Positions 1-8,573 of a stretch of 64,000 bases of DNA are shown here, piece after piece (positions within the stretch are counted from its first letter, which is position 1; every line of letters starts with the position of its first letter). The translations under genes and the position numbers were made by a program. Source of the DNA: Planctomycetota bacterium (GTDB lineage: Bacteria; Planctomycetota; Phycisphaerae; UBA1845; UTPLA1); NCBI GenBank assembly GCA_003576905.1, contig QEVG01000016.1, positions 1 through 64,000 of the forward strand, read 5' to 3'. The notes beneath the pieces are model-generated. The model searched no databases, had not been told where the DNA came from, and saw nothing but the letters and a program-made list of their open reading frames with translations.

Positions 1-276
1 CTGATAGGAAATAGGCCGCTCCCAGGCCGGTAGGCCCGAAGGTCCCCACCTTATGGTCATCAAACGATGCCATCCGATGACTTCACCAGGTATTACCGTC
101 ACTTTCGCAAAGGGAGCAAGCTCCCGACGTTATCCCTGTGCCCGGGGTACGTTACCTATTCATTACTCACCCGTCCGCCACTGTAGGCCATATTGCTACA
201 ACCTACCGTACGACTTGCATGTCTTAGCCACGCCGCCAGCGTTCGTTCTGAGCCAGGATCAAACTCTTCGAAATTA
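1..276 (-). rRNA. rrs: 16S ribosomal RNA, 5' end (3' part beyond window)
   Basis: Read on the minus strand, the segment contains the universal bacterial 16S start (AGAGTTTGATCCTGGCTCAG, complement of 249-268) followed by AACGCTGGCGGCGTG and ATGCAAGTCG, then the variable V1/V2 helices. The gene runs leftward out of the window, so only about the first 276 nt are present. The exact mature 5' end is estimated by analogy with E. coli and could be off by a few bases. Two tandem promoters and a boxA lie upstream. Reading-frame calls inside this segment are spurious. Confidence 0.97.
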
Positions 277-546
277 TTCGCTGAACGCTCCGACCCGCCG
301 AAGCGGGCCGGGCAGGTTCTTCGAACAAATTGGGCTTCCCGACAAAGTCGGGAAACACAAGCTCAAACTTACGTCTGCAAACGAGAATGTTTGAGCGGCC
401 GGACCTTTCGGCCCGGCAAGCACACCATACATCCCGGTCCGGTGGGGTTTAATCCATCCGGATCCCGGCGTGTGTGGATCTGAGTCATCCCGCGTGGTAG
501 CAGCCACGCGAGCACTCCACATTCTCGCGGCGATCTCTGTTTACTT

Positions 547-558
547 GTCAAAGAGCAT
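547..558 (-). promoter_or_regulatory. boxA antitermination element of the rRNA leader
   Basis: The minus strand reads TGCTCTTTGACA, one base from the classical boxA TGCTCTTTAACA. It sits about 270 nt upstream of the 16S 5' end and downstream of both predicted rRNA promoters, the normal place for the NusB/NusE-binding element that keeps polymerase processive through rRNA genes. nusA is also in this window (26-27 kb). Confidence 0.75.
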
Positions 559-618
559 TTCACAATCCGGCACTCAACACCGATTTGTGAATGTCGCCCC
601 GTTTGAGGCGAGCCACGC

Positions 619-646
619 AGTCTAACAGGCCGATTCGGTCTGTCAA
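619..646 (-). promoter_or_regulatory. rRNA operon promoter, gene-proximal
   Basis: On the minus strand a perfect -35 TTGACA (641-646) is separated by 16 bp from TAGACT (619-624). Transcription would begin near 612, giving a leader of about 335 nt that includes the boxA. An A-rich/G-rich tract lies just upstream of the -35. The short spacer and strong -35 are typical of rRNA promoters. Confidence 0.7.
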
Positions 647-855
647 CCCCTTTTTGTCCCCATTTTTCGAGGCAGCGGCATCGAGCCTCTTTGAGTAGGC
701 ACACGCCAAACTTCGATTGTGGCGACAAAAAAACCGGAGCCAGGAATACCCGCCGACATCACCTTTCGGGTCGCCGTTTGAACCGCCTTTCAGCGGCACG
801 AGCGACAGGTGACCCGGCGAAAACCTAACACCGGACAACCATCAAGGGTAGGAGA

Positions 856-883
856 AATATAGCCTATGTTATGAGCCTGTCAA
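856..883 (-). promoter_or_regulatory. rRNA operon promoter, gene-distal
   Basis: The minus strand carries TTGACA (878-883), a 16-bp spacer, and TATATT (856-861), an almost consensus sigma-70 promoter pointing to the 16S gene. It lies about 240 bp upstream of the second promoter, so the operon appears to have tandem promoters. The segment between 277 and 959 holds only this leader/promoter DNA; I see no credible gene in it. Confidence 0.72.
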
Positions 884-959
884 GCGCGACTCCTGTGCGG
901 CCCGAAGGCAGTCTCAACCTTAGCACCAGAAAGAAGTTATGTACGGAGCAATTTGCCCG

Positions 960-2120
960 TCACCCCAGCAGGCCGAGCCGCTCTACACTCCAATACAGCC
1001 CGACGATCGAAATCCCGCCTGACGCCGGAACGACGACCCTTGAGCGATACCACCGGTAGTTTCGCATCCACCCGACGGTGCCGAGCGCCATCGCGATCAC
1101 GGCGAGCTGCCCGAGTTCTACGCCGACATTGAAGGACACCAGGGCGGTGACGAACCGGCCGCGGGGCAGCCCCAGTTCCTCAAGAACACCGGCAAAGCCG
1201 AGGCCGTGCAGCAGGCCAAAAAGAAACACAACAACCGGCCGCCAGGCATGGAGCGTCCGCGTGCACATGTTTTCAATCGCCACATAGGCGATGGACAGGG
1301 CGATCAGCGGCTCCACCACGAATGATGACAGCCGTATGACACCATAGGTTGACAGGGCCAGTGTCACCGAGTGCGCGACGGTGAACGCCGTCACCTGCCA
1401 CAGCAGCGGCGACATCCGCGCGCTCAACAGAAACAGCCCCAGCACGAATAGGATATGGTCGAGTCCCTCGGGCAGAATATGCTCGAAGCCCAGCACGATA
1501 TAGTCCCAGGCGACCTGAAGGCCGCTCAGCTCCGCTTGCGCCGACTCGAACGGGATCGGCTCGCTCCGCGATCCCTTCTCGAGAAGCTGCTGGCCGATCT
1601 GGCGGCCCGCCTCATCAAAGACCTCCAGCACGATGTTGCCGAACGACTTTGACGCCCAGAATACGACGTCCCGGGCCTCCGGGGGGCCGCGGCCCGTCAC
1701 CCGGAGAATCCGGGAAATCGGCGATGCGTGCGACGACGTCGGTTGCGACGTCGGAGAGGAGATCGTCGAAGCGACCGCTTCGACATCGACGATTTCCACT
1801 TCAAATGGATTCTTCCCGCCATCAACGTAGACGCGCACACGGCGCTGTGCGTACTCCTTCAAGTCTGCGATCCGCTGGTCCAATTCCTCTGGCGACAACG
1901 CCGCAAGCGCCTCAAGGTCACTCGGAGTGAGATGCTCGGGGCGGATGCCCGCGAGGTGTGCCCGGACGTCGTAGTGGACGTCGATGTCGTACGTCCGATC
2001 AGCACGGACCGTGATCCGCACACGCGTCAGATCGACGTCGTGCCCCCGGGCGCTAGTGCTAAGACTGACCCCCAGGACGACGGCGACGGTCCAAGCGGCT
2101 CGGATCAAGCGTGGATGCAT
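960..2120 (-). CDS. HupE/UreJ-type membrane protein
   Basis: The 386-residue product has an N-terminal signal peptide (hydrophobic run ending near SARG), an exported beta-rich region of about 200 residues, and a C-terminal membrane half with about six helices. The membrane half carries EGLDHILFVLGLFLL and LLHGLGFAGVLEELGLP, the His/Asp-containing signatures of the HupE/UreJ_2 family, which is linked to nickel or cobalt uptake in hydrogenase and urease systems. No hydrogenase or urease genes are nearby, so the substrate is unknown. I chose the ATG at 2118-2120 because the signal peptide begins there; a longer in-frame reading would run into the tRNA gene. The gene is transcribed toward the rRNA promoters. 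Confidence 0.75.
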   Translation of the reverse strand: MHPRLIRAAWTVAVVLGVSLSTSARGHDVDLTRVRITVRADRTYDIDVHYDVRAHLAGIRPEHLTPSDLEALAALSPEELDQRIADLKEYAQRRVRVYVDGGKNPFEVEIVDVEAVASTISSPTSQPTSSHASPISRILRVTGRGPPEARDVVFWASKSFGNIVLEVFDEAGRQIGQQLLEKGSRSEPIPFESAQAELSGLQVAWDYIVLGFEHILPEGLDHILFVLGLFLLSARMSPLLWQVTAFTVAHSVTLALSTYGVIRLSSFVVEPLIALSIAYVAIENMCTRTLHAWRPVVVFLFGLLHGLGFAGVLEELGLPRGRFVTALVSFNVGVELGQLAVIAMALGTVGWMRNYRWYRSRVVVPASGGISIVGLYWSVERLGLLG

Positions 2121-2216
2121 TGGATGGGAATTGGAAGCGGGCCGTGTGGTTTTCGCGGGTTCTCCGCATCGAAAGCTCGTCACGGCCGATACGGTTGCCT
2201 CGCACGAAGATATAAC

Positions 2217-2290
2217 CGCGCCCGGAGGGACTCGAACCCCCAACCTTCTGATCCGAAGTCAGATGCTCTATCCAATTGAGCTACAGGCGC
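2217..2290 (-). tRNA. tRNA-Arg (anticodon UCG)
   Basis: The minus strand folds into a standard cloverleaf: acceptor GCGCCTG pairs with CGGGCGC (one G-U), D-arm AGCTCAATTGGATAGAGC, anticodon arm TCTGA-CTTCGGA-TCAGA with anticodon TCG, and T-arm GGGGGTTCGAGTCCCTC. The anticodon reads CGA arginine codons. The CCA end is not encoded. It lies between the HupE-like gene and glmS. Confidence 0.95.
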
Positions 2291-2303
2291 ACGCCCTTTT
2301 CGC

Positions 2304-2332
2304 ACCATAACCCCAAAAACAGACTGCCTCAA
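2304..2332 (-). promoter_or_regulatory. probable promoter of tRNA-Arg
   Basis: Minus-strand TTGAGG (2327-2332), 17-bp spacer and TATGGT (2304-2309) end about 14 bp upstream of the tRNA 5' end. Each hexamer matches the consensus at four of six positions, so the call rests mostly on spacing and position. Confidence 0.45.
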
Positions 2333-2579
2333 GGGAGACTTGGCCCCATCAGCTGAATGCCCCGCAACGCCCGCGAACCACGCGAAACCCGAACTCTCTT
2401 CGTGTCCCGTCGTACTCGGTGTGGGTGGAGCTGGGCAGAACCCGCACGGACCCTTCGACCATTGCCCCTTGTTTGCGCTTTGCCCCCAAGTACCGCTGAC
2501 CGATAGACTAACACCGTCGGGGACTCCGGCATCGTCCGATAGGCAGGCCGCCCGGCAGGCAGGCGCAGGAGCGTGAAAC

Positions 2580-4406
2580 ATGTGCGGCATCGTAGGTTAC
2601 ACCGGATTCAGGCAGGCCCATCCGATTCTGATAGAGGGACTCAAGCGTCTCGAATACCGCGGCTACGACTCCGCCGGCGTGGCGATTCAGGTCAATGGCC
2701 ATCTTGAAGTCGTGAAGCGGGCCGGGCGGATTTCGGTCCTCGAGTCGAACCTGCGGCCGGACACGCTCCTGGGAACCTGCGGCATCAGTCATACCCGATG
2801 GGCGACGCACGGCGCCCCGAACGACGTAAACGCCCATCCACATCTGGACGCCACGGGCCGCATCGCCCTTGTCCACAACGGAATCATCGAGAACTACCAG
2901 GCCCTGCGCACCTACCTCGAACATCGGGGCGTCGAATTCAAGAGCGACACCGACACCGAAGTCCTCGTCCAGCTTGTAGGACACTTTTACCGCGACGACC
3001 TGGAAGCGGCCGTCCGCGCGGCCCTGCGCGACGTCCGAGGCACGTACGGCATCGCCGTCATCTGTTCCGACGAACCCGGAAAGATCGTTGCCGCGCGGAA
3101 GGGAAGCCCACTCATCATCGGCATCGGTGACGGGGAATTCGTCGTGGCCTCCGACGCAGCGGCCATCATTCAGCACATGACCCAGGTCATCTACCTCTCC
3201 GACGGCGAAATGGCCACGGTCTGGGACGACGGCTTCCGGACGACGACGCTGGATGCCCTGCCGGTCAACAAGGAAGTCACCGAGCTTGAGCTTTCGCTCG
3301 AAGACATCGAACTCGGCGGGCATGAGCATTTCATGCTCAAGGAGATCCTGGAGCAGCCGGAATCGCTCGCCGACGGCATGCGCGGGCGCGTCAACGTCGC
3401 CGATGGGCGGATTCACCTCGGGGGGCTGGCCTCACTCGCCCGTGAGCTGGTTCAGACGAAGCGCGTCATCCTTACCGGTTGCGGGACCGCATGGCATGCC
3501 GGCCTCGTTGGAGAGTATCTCTTCGAGGACCTTGCCCGAATCCCCACCGAAGTCGAGTATGCATCGGAGTTTCGATACCGAAACCCCGTCCTGGAACCGG
3601 GCACGGTGGTCATTGCGATCAGCCAGTCGGGCGAGACGGCCGATACGCTGGCGGCGCTTCGCGAGGCGCGCGACAAGGGCTCGCTGGTGCTCGGTGTCGT
3701 CAACGTGGTCGGATCGACAATCGCGCGCGAGACGGACGCCGGCGTTTATCTGCACGTAGGCCCCGAAATCGGCGTCGCAAGCACGAAAGCGTATCTCGGA
3801 CAGGTGCTGGTCCTGACCATGATCGCCCTGTACATGGGGCGGCGCAAGCACCTTTCCCAGCCCGATCTGCTGAGATACCTTTCGGCCCTCGAGGCACTGC
3901 CCGGGCAGATCCGCAAGATTACGCAACAGAGCGACGACATCCGAAAGGTCGCCGACAAGTTTAAAGACTCTGAAAACTGGCTCTACCTGGGCCGGGGGTA
4001 CAACTATCCGACGGCGCTCGAAGGCGCGCTGAAGCTCAAGGAAATCTCCTACATTCACGCCGAGGGAATGCCCGCCGCCGAGATGAAGCACGGCCCCATC
4101 GCCCTCATCACCAAGGACATGCCGGTCGTGTTCATCGCCCCGCGCAACAGCCATTACGACAAGGTGATCAGCAATATCGAAGAGGTTCGGGCACGCAGGG
4201 GTCGCGTAATCGCCGTCGCCACCGAGGGCGACACGGAGATTGCAAAGCTGGCCGAGCATGTCTTCTATGTGCCCGACGTGCCCGAGCCGCTCCAGCCCAT
4301 GCTCACCGTGGTCCCGCTGCAACTGCTGGCGTATCACGCCGCGGTGCTCCGGGGCTGCGACGTCGACAAGCCGAGAAACCTGGCCAAGAGCGTCACGGTC
4401 GAGTAA
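2580..4406 (+). CDS. glmS: Glutamine-fructose-6-phosphate aminotransferase (isomerizing)
   Basis: GlmS makes glucosamine-6-phosphate from fructose-6-phosphate and glutamine, the first step toward UDP-GlcNAc for the cell envelope. The 608 residues match the usual length. The N-terminus MCGIVGYTG gives the Cys nucleophile of the class II glutaminase domain after Met removal; RWATHG and HNGIIENY follow. Two SIS sugar-isomerase domains occupy the second half (TGCGTAWHAG, SQSGETADT, LGRGYNYPTALEGALKLKE) and the end DKPRNLAKSVTVE is the family's C-tail. CAGGAG at 2567-2572 is a good ribosome-binding site. A glmS ribozyme was looked for upstream and not seen. No clear terminator was found downstream. 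Confidence 0.97.
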   Translation: MCGIVGYTGFRQAHPILIEGLKRLEYRGYDSAGVAIQVNGHLEVVKRAGRISVLESNLRPDTLLGTCGISHTRWATHGAPNDVNAHPHLDATGRIALVHNGIIENYQALRTYLEHRGVEFKSDTDTEVLVQLVGHFYRDDLEAAVRAALRDVRGTYGIAVICSDEPGKIVAARKGSPLIIGIGDGEFVVASDAAAIIQHMTQVIYLSDGEMATVWDDGFRTTTLDALPVNKEVTELELSLEDIELGGHEHFMLKEILEQPESLADGMRGRVNVADGRIHLGGLASLARELVQTKRVILTGCGTAWHAGLVGEYLFEDLARIPTEVEYASEFRYRNPVLEPGTVVIAISQSGETADTLAALREARDKGSLVLGVVNVVGSTIARETDAGVYLHVGPEIGVASTKAYLGQVLVLTMIALYMGRRKHLSQPDLLRYLSALEALPGQIRKITQQSDDIRKVADKFKDSENWLYLGRGYNYPTALEGALKLKEISYIHAEGMPAAEMKHGPIALITKDMPVVFIAPRNSHYDKVISNIEEVRARRGRVIAVATEGDTEIAKLAEHVFYVPDVPEPLQPMLTVVPLQLLAYHAAVLRGCDVDKPRNLAKSVTVE

Positions 4407-4974
4407 TCGGCCCAAGTGTGTCCGTCCTGGATCGGCGCGCGGCCCGACGCGAGTTGATTTCGTCACGCCCCGCGCCGCCCACCCCTGTTACCCGGATGTA
4501 AAACCATTTTCCGTGTGTCCAATCCGCCTCTGAAACCGGCTTACGTCTCTTTTTCGACTCCCATTATTGGGGAATCACGCGTGCGCAATCACACCCATTT
4601 TCGAACGTTTCTTCGCAATGACGCGGCCAATTCGCCGCACCGGGCGGCTGGCACGCGAATTGTCTGGTATCGGCCCGGCACACGAACATCCTCGCTTATC
4701 ATCAGAAGGACAACGATGAACCGTCCGATGATGCGACACGCCTGAAACAGACGGCGTTCCCACGCGGAACGTCACACCCAAGCGGCGTTTGCCCAGGCCC
4801 GGGCGGAACGCAGCGAACCTCGCACCTAGCCCCAACCCCACGAACTCCCCGAGACGGCGGAATCGCCCAGGCGACCTCCGCGCGCGGACCTCCCTCGCTT
4901 CGCTTCGGTCGCTAATGCGTCGAGCAGTTGCAAAGAAGCTCGAACGGCGGCCGGGAAATAAAGGAGACGTTCAA
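4407..4974 (+). other. 568-bp intergenic region without a clear gene
   Basis: Between glmS and the secreted protein I find no convincing terminator or sigma-70 promoter. The only coding-like signal is a nine-codon ATG frame at 4716-4745 preceded by AAGGA (4707-4711), too short to judge. The region should contain the promoter of the downstream gene. Confidence 0.5.
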
Positions 4975-7263
4975 ATGACACTGATGACGAGATCGAGTCG
5001 GACATCCCGGGCCATCCGCGGCCGCGGCATGATCGCCGTGTGCTCGACCCTGAGCATCCTATTGCTCTTGCCCACCATGGGACCTCAGTGCATCGAATCC
5101 GAACCCAATGACGATGTACTGACGGCGAGCCTGCTTCGCGACGGCGAATCGGCCGCCGGCGATATCTCCCCATCCCCCGATCACGACTTTTACCGAACAC
5201 GTCCGGCGGCGATCAATGACCTGGTCTTCGCCTGGGCGGACTCGGTGGGATGCGCGCCGAGCGACACGATCAACCTGGAAGTCTGGGCGGCCGACGGAAC
5301 CACGTTGATCGAGTCAGACAGCAACGACGGCCCCTTTGCCTCGGCGGTCGTTGCAGGCGCTATCAACCTCCAGAGCGGCCCTGTCTTTTTTGAAGTGAGT
5401 GAGGACGGGGATAACTCCGATCTGAACGACTACGAGATCTACTTTGCAGTCGTGGACGCGGCGCAGTCCACGTCGGAGGTTGAGGCGAACAACATCGCGG
5501 CCACCGCCAACATCATCTCCGCCCCGATCATGAACGGCTCGGTGGTGAACGGGAGCGGAGACATCGACTTCTACCAGTTCCGCGGAACGGCCGGGGCGAT
5601 CGTCTCAGTTATCGTCGATCTGAACCCCGACGATGATGGAACCTCCGCCGACGCGGAAGTCCAGATCCGAAGTACCGATGGCGTCACAATTCTTGCGACC
5701 GGCGACAACGGGAACAGCAGCCCGACAGCCGGTGACGCCGCCGGTGTGGTCGCGCTGCCCGCCGACGGGACCTACTTCATTCGCTTCGTTCACGGCGGCG
5801 GCGCGGCGACGGACTCCGACTATCGCTTCGTCCTGCTGGTCAACGGGGTCCTCTATTTCGACACCGACGGCGACGGCATTCCCGACGCCGACGACAACTG
5901 CCCTCTCATCTCGAACCTGGCCCAGCTCGACTCCGACGGGGACGGCGCCGGCGACTCCTGCGACGGATGCCCGGCGGACGCCATCAAGACCGCGCCCGGC
6001 ATTTGCGGATGCGCCATGCCCGATGCGGACGTTGACGCGGACGCCACGCCTGACTGCGGCCAGGGCGCCGACCAGATGCTCCTGACGACGGGTATCCTCC
6101 TGGTTCCCGACATGACGAATCATCGCGTCATGGCCCTTGATCCGGAGGATGGAAAGCTGCTCGACGCGGATTTCATTCCTTCGGACCCGGCAAACCTGCC
6201 GCAGCCACATGCCGCCCTTCTCGGCCCCGACCAAAACAGCATCCTGGTGTCGGACCAGGCCGCGAACGTCGTGCAGCGATTCGACCTCAACGGCAACTAC
6301 CTGGGCGTGTTCGCGCCGGCCGGCGGTCCCAACCCGGCCATCATGCAGCAGCCGATGGGCATGGTTCTCCGCGCCAACGGCAACCTGCTGGTCGGCATCG
6401 GGAACGGCGCGAACGCCGACGCTGTCGCCGAGTTTGATCCGTCCGGCGTGCATGTGGGCAATTTCATCGCCGCGGGCGCCGGCGGACTTGTGGATCCCGC
6501 GGATATCCATATCCGCGCGAGTGGCAACATCCTGGTCTCCGGCGGCGGGAGCAGCGCGGTTCACGAATACGACTCGAGCGGTGCGTTCATTGCGGCGTTC
6601 GATGTATTCACGGGCGTTCCAATGCAGATCATTGAAACGAGCGATGATCGCGTCGTCGTCATGGAGCAGCTGCTCTCCAATCGCGGCATCATGGAATTCC
6701 TGCCGTCCGGAGCGTTCCTCAGCCACCTGCCGGTCGAGCGACTGATGTTCTTTGCCGGTGTCTTCGAACTTCGGAATGGAAATCTCCTCGTGTCGTCGCA
6801 GAGCATCATGGCGACGGAGACGGGAACCAACATCGTCACCGGTTTACGGCCGGGCGGCGTGTTCGAAGTAGCCCGATCCGGCGAGTTACTGCACACCGAG
6901 GTTTCCAGCATGAGCGCCCAGTTCATCGAGTTCGCGCTCATCGACTCCGACGGCGACGGGACCGGCGACGGCCTCGATGGATGCCCGGCCGACGCCGCCA
7001 AAACAAGCCCCGGCCTGTGCGGCTGCGGCGTTCCTGAGGGAGATGCCGACGCCGACGGGGTCTGCGATGTCATCGACATCTGCCCCGGCGGAGACGACTC
7101 GGTCGACAACAACGGCAACAGCATCCCGGACTGTGCCGAAGGATTCCCTTTGCCACTGCCGACACCGGGCTGCTGCGCGCCGGGCGTGGGGCCGATGGTC
7201 GGCTTCCTTATGCCCCTGTGCCTTCTCGGCATGCGGCGACGAATGAAGTCCGGGCGGCGCTGA
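4975..7263 (+). CDS. Secreted multidomain protein with calcium-type repeats and a C-terminal sorting tail
   Basis: The 762-residue product starts at the ATG at 4975, which follows AAGGAG at 4961-4966. It has a signal peptide (LSILLLLP, cleavage near GPQC), then two beta-sandwich segments that resemble bacterial pre-peptidase C-terminal (PPC) domains (ESEPNDDVLTA and STSEVEANNIAATA are typical openings). Thrombospondin type 3-like runs follow (DTDGDGIPDADDNCP, DSDGDGAGDSCDGCP), probably binding calcium. Residues of roughly 430-640 look like an NHL-type beta-propeller (repeated NGNLLV and GNILVSGGG strands). A second Asp-rich block leads to a tail with GCCAPG, a hydrophobic stretch and RRRMKSGRR. 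That tripartite end resembles exported-protein sorting signals such as PEP-CTERM or MYXO-CTERM, though its motif is different. Function unknown; a surface or extracellular role is inferred. Confidence 0.75.
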   Translation: MTLMTRSSRTSRAIRGRGMIAVCSTLSILLLLPTMGPQCIESEPNDDVLTASLLRDGESAAGDISPSPDHDFYRTRPAAINDLVFAWADSVGCAPSDTINLEVWAADGTTLIESDSNDGPFASAVVAGAINLQSGPVFFEVSEDGDNSDLNDYEIYFAVVDAAQSTSEVEANNIAATANIISAPIMNGSVVNGSGDIDFYQFRGTAGAIVSVIVDLNPDDDGTSADAEVQIRSTDGVTILATGDNGNSSPTAGDAAGVVALPADGTYFIRFVHGGGAATDSDYRFVLLVNGVLYFDTDGDGIPDADDNCPLISNLAQLDSDGDGAGDSCDGCPADAIKTAPGICGCAMPDADVDADATPDCGQGADQMLLTTGILLVPDMTNHRVMALDPEDGKLLDADFIPSDPANLPQPHAALLGPDQNSILVSDQAANVVQRFDLNGNYLGVFAPAGGPNPAIMQQPMGMVLRANGNLLVGIGNGANADAVAEFDPSGVHVGNFIAAGAGGLVDPADIHIRASGNILVSGGGSSAVHEYDSSGAFIAAFDVFTGVPMQIIETSDDRVVVMEQLLSNRGIMEFLPSGAFLSHLPVERLMFFAGVFELRNGNLLVSSQSIMATETGTNIVTGLRPGGVFEVARSGELLHTEVSSMSAQFIEFALIDSDGDGTGDGLDGCPADAAKTSPGLCGCGVPEGDADADGVCDVIDICPGGDDSVDNNGNSIPDCAEGFPLPLPTPGCCAPGVGPMVGFLMPLCLLGMRRRMKSGRR

Positions 7264-7293
7264 TGTCGCCTCGTAACGTTCAGTGATCGAAAC

Positions 7294-7337
7294 GGGAGGG
7301 CCATCGCCTATCTGCGGTGGCCTTCCCCCTTTTTCTT
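7294..7337 (+). terminator. Rho-independent terminator
   Basis: A 14-bp stem with two G-U pairs (7294-7307 with 7314-7327), a six-base loop and a run of five T begins 30 bp after the stop codon of the secreted-protein gene. It is one of the clearest intrinsic terminators in the window. Confidence 0.85.
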
Positions 7338-7624
7338 GAGGCCGCTTTCCCAAATCACGTGCTCAGGCTGGGTCTCGGCGCAGCCCGTGAAAACCCTCTG
7401 CGCACTGGGTATGCGAAACCGCGCAAATGTCCCCAGCCGGGCGGACAATCCCGCGATCTTGCGGCCCGGCCGTGGCGCGTTCGGGGTGGCACGCAGAATG
7501 CTTGGCGGTCAATCGCCTCGCAATGCTCATGCACCAGGGCTGAACTCCGCCTGCCAACGAAACCAGGGCCCGGACAATCGTAACCTGTCCGGCTATCGGC
7601 GGGCGCGATCGGAAGGATGATGCC

Positions 7625-7720
7625 ATGCGAACGACCAGGAGATGCATACCGGATATGGGCGTGCTGATCAGTATTTGGCTTATGGCCATGCTTGCGACGA
7701 TCGCCATTGCCGGAAGCTGA
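7625..7720 (+). CDS. Possible 31-residue membrane peptide
   Basis: A 32-codon frame starts with ATG eight bases after GGAAGG (7611-7616). The peptide has a basic N-terminus (MRTTRRC) followed by one hydrophobic segment (GVLISIWLMAMLATIAIA) and GS at the end, the plan of a small single-span membrane protein. The spacing of the ribosome-binding site and the positive-inside layout argue for a real gene, but the length is too short for certainty and no family is recognised. It lies between a terminator and the convergent pseudopilin gene. The rest of 7338-7745 shows nothing else. Confidence 0.4.
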   Translation: MRTTRRCIPDMGVLISIWLMAMLATIAIAGS

Positions 7721-7745
7721 CATCGCAATCCCAGGAAGCCCACAC

Positions 7746-8573
7746 TCATTCACAGCCTTCAAGGACTTCCCAATGCACCTTTCTCGGGAGATCGCGAATG
7801 AAGCCCGCGCCGCTGGCCTCGCCATACCACTGCCACTCGCGCAGACCACAACGCCCGACCACATAGTCGGCATGACCGTCTATGAATCCGACGACGGCGG
7901 CCGGACGAATCCTGTCATGCCAACCCGGCCGGATGCCGGTCCAGAAACCGTCGTATGTGAGCCCGAACGCGACATGATCGGCTACCAGGACCTTTTGTGA
8001 GGGCTGAATGATCTGGCTGAGGTTCAGGTCTGTTCCTCGATACTTCCAATCGGAGTATCGGCCCTGGCAGAGGATTGGATTAAGCGGATAGCTGGTGCCG
8101 AGCGCGTCAAACAGGCGATCGGTCAACCCTGTCTGGCCCGGCGCGCCGTCGTCGCTCGGACATTCCGCAAGCCGGGCATTGTCGGACGTCTGTTCCTGAA
8201 GCTCCAACCCCAGTTCGCGATTCAGATAGCGAATCCACTGATTGCCGTTCGGATTGGGGAGCCGCCCATTCCAGCCGAAATACTGGTGACCGTTCCAATA
8301 GACGCAGTTTCCATTCGTGCAGTCGGCGTTCACCGGGAATCGATCGTCCTGCTGGCCGATGTAGCGCAGCGTGGCACCGGCCAATTCGCGCAGGTTGGAC
8401 TGGCACTTCGTGATCCGGCTTCGGTTTCGCGCGCCGGAGAGCGAGGGGAGCAAAATCGCGATCAGTATCGAGATGATGGCCAGCACGACGAGCAGCTCAA
8501 TCAGCGTAAAGCCCTCGCGGCCTCGCTCCTGCCGTCGGGGCTTGCTGAAGTTGGTTCGGCCGCGAGTCCTCAT
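7746..8573 (-). CDS. Prepilin-type N-terminal methylation protein (planctomycete pseudopilin family)
   Basis: The 275-residue product has a type IV prepilin signal: basic leader, REG then FTLIELLVVLAIISILIA, with cleavage expected between Gly21 and Phe22 and Glu26 at the conserved +5 position. It also has the C-terminal VVGFIDGHADYVV motif seen in the abundant planctomycete prepilin/DUF1559-like proteins. Such proteins are inserted in the inner membrane and processed by prepilin peptidase; most have no known function. The start ATG overlaps the stop of the upstream FHA gene (ATGA), so the pair is probably translated together. The only other pseudopilin in the window is at 57 kb. Confidence 0.85.
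   Translation of the reverse strand: MRTRGRTNFSKPRRQERGREGFTLIELLVVLAIISILIAILLPSLSGARNRSRITKCQSNLRELAGATLRYIGQQDDRFPVNADCTNGNCVYWNGHQYFGWNGRLPNPNGNQWIRYLNRELGLELQEQTSDNARLAECPSDDGAPGQTGLTDRLFDALGTSYPLNPILCQGRYSDWKYRGTDLNLSQIIQPSQKVLVADHVAFGLTYDGFWTGIRPGWHDRIRPAAVVGFIDGHADYVVGRCGLREWQWYGEASGAGFIRDLPRKVHWEVLEGCE

Noticed and set aside
2291-2579. glmS ribozyme or riboswitch upstream of glmS
   Set aside because: The conserved core of the glmS ribozyme is not present and the organism type does not usually have it.
4716-4745. Nine-codon leader peptide upstream of the secreted protein
   Set aside because: AAGGA and ATG are present, but the frame is too short to distinguish from chance and no attenuator follows.
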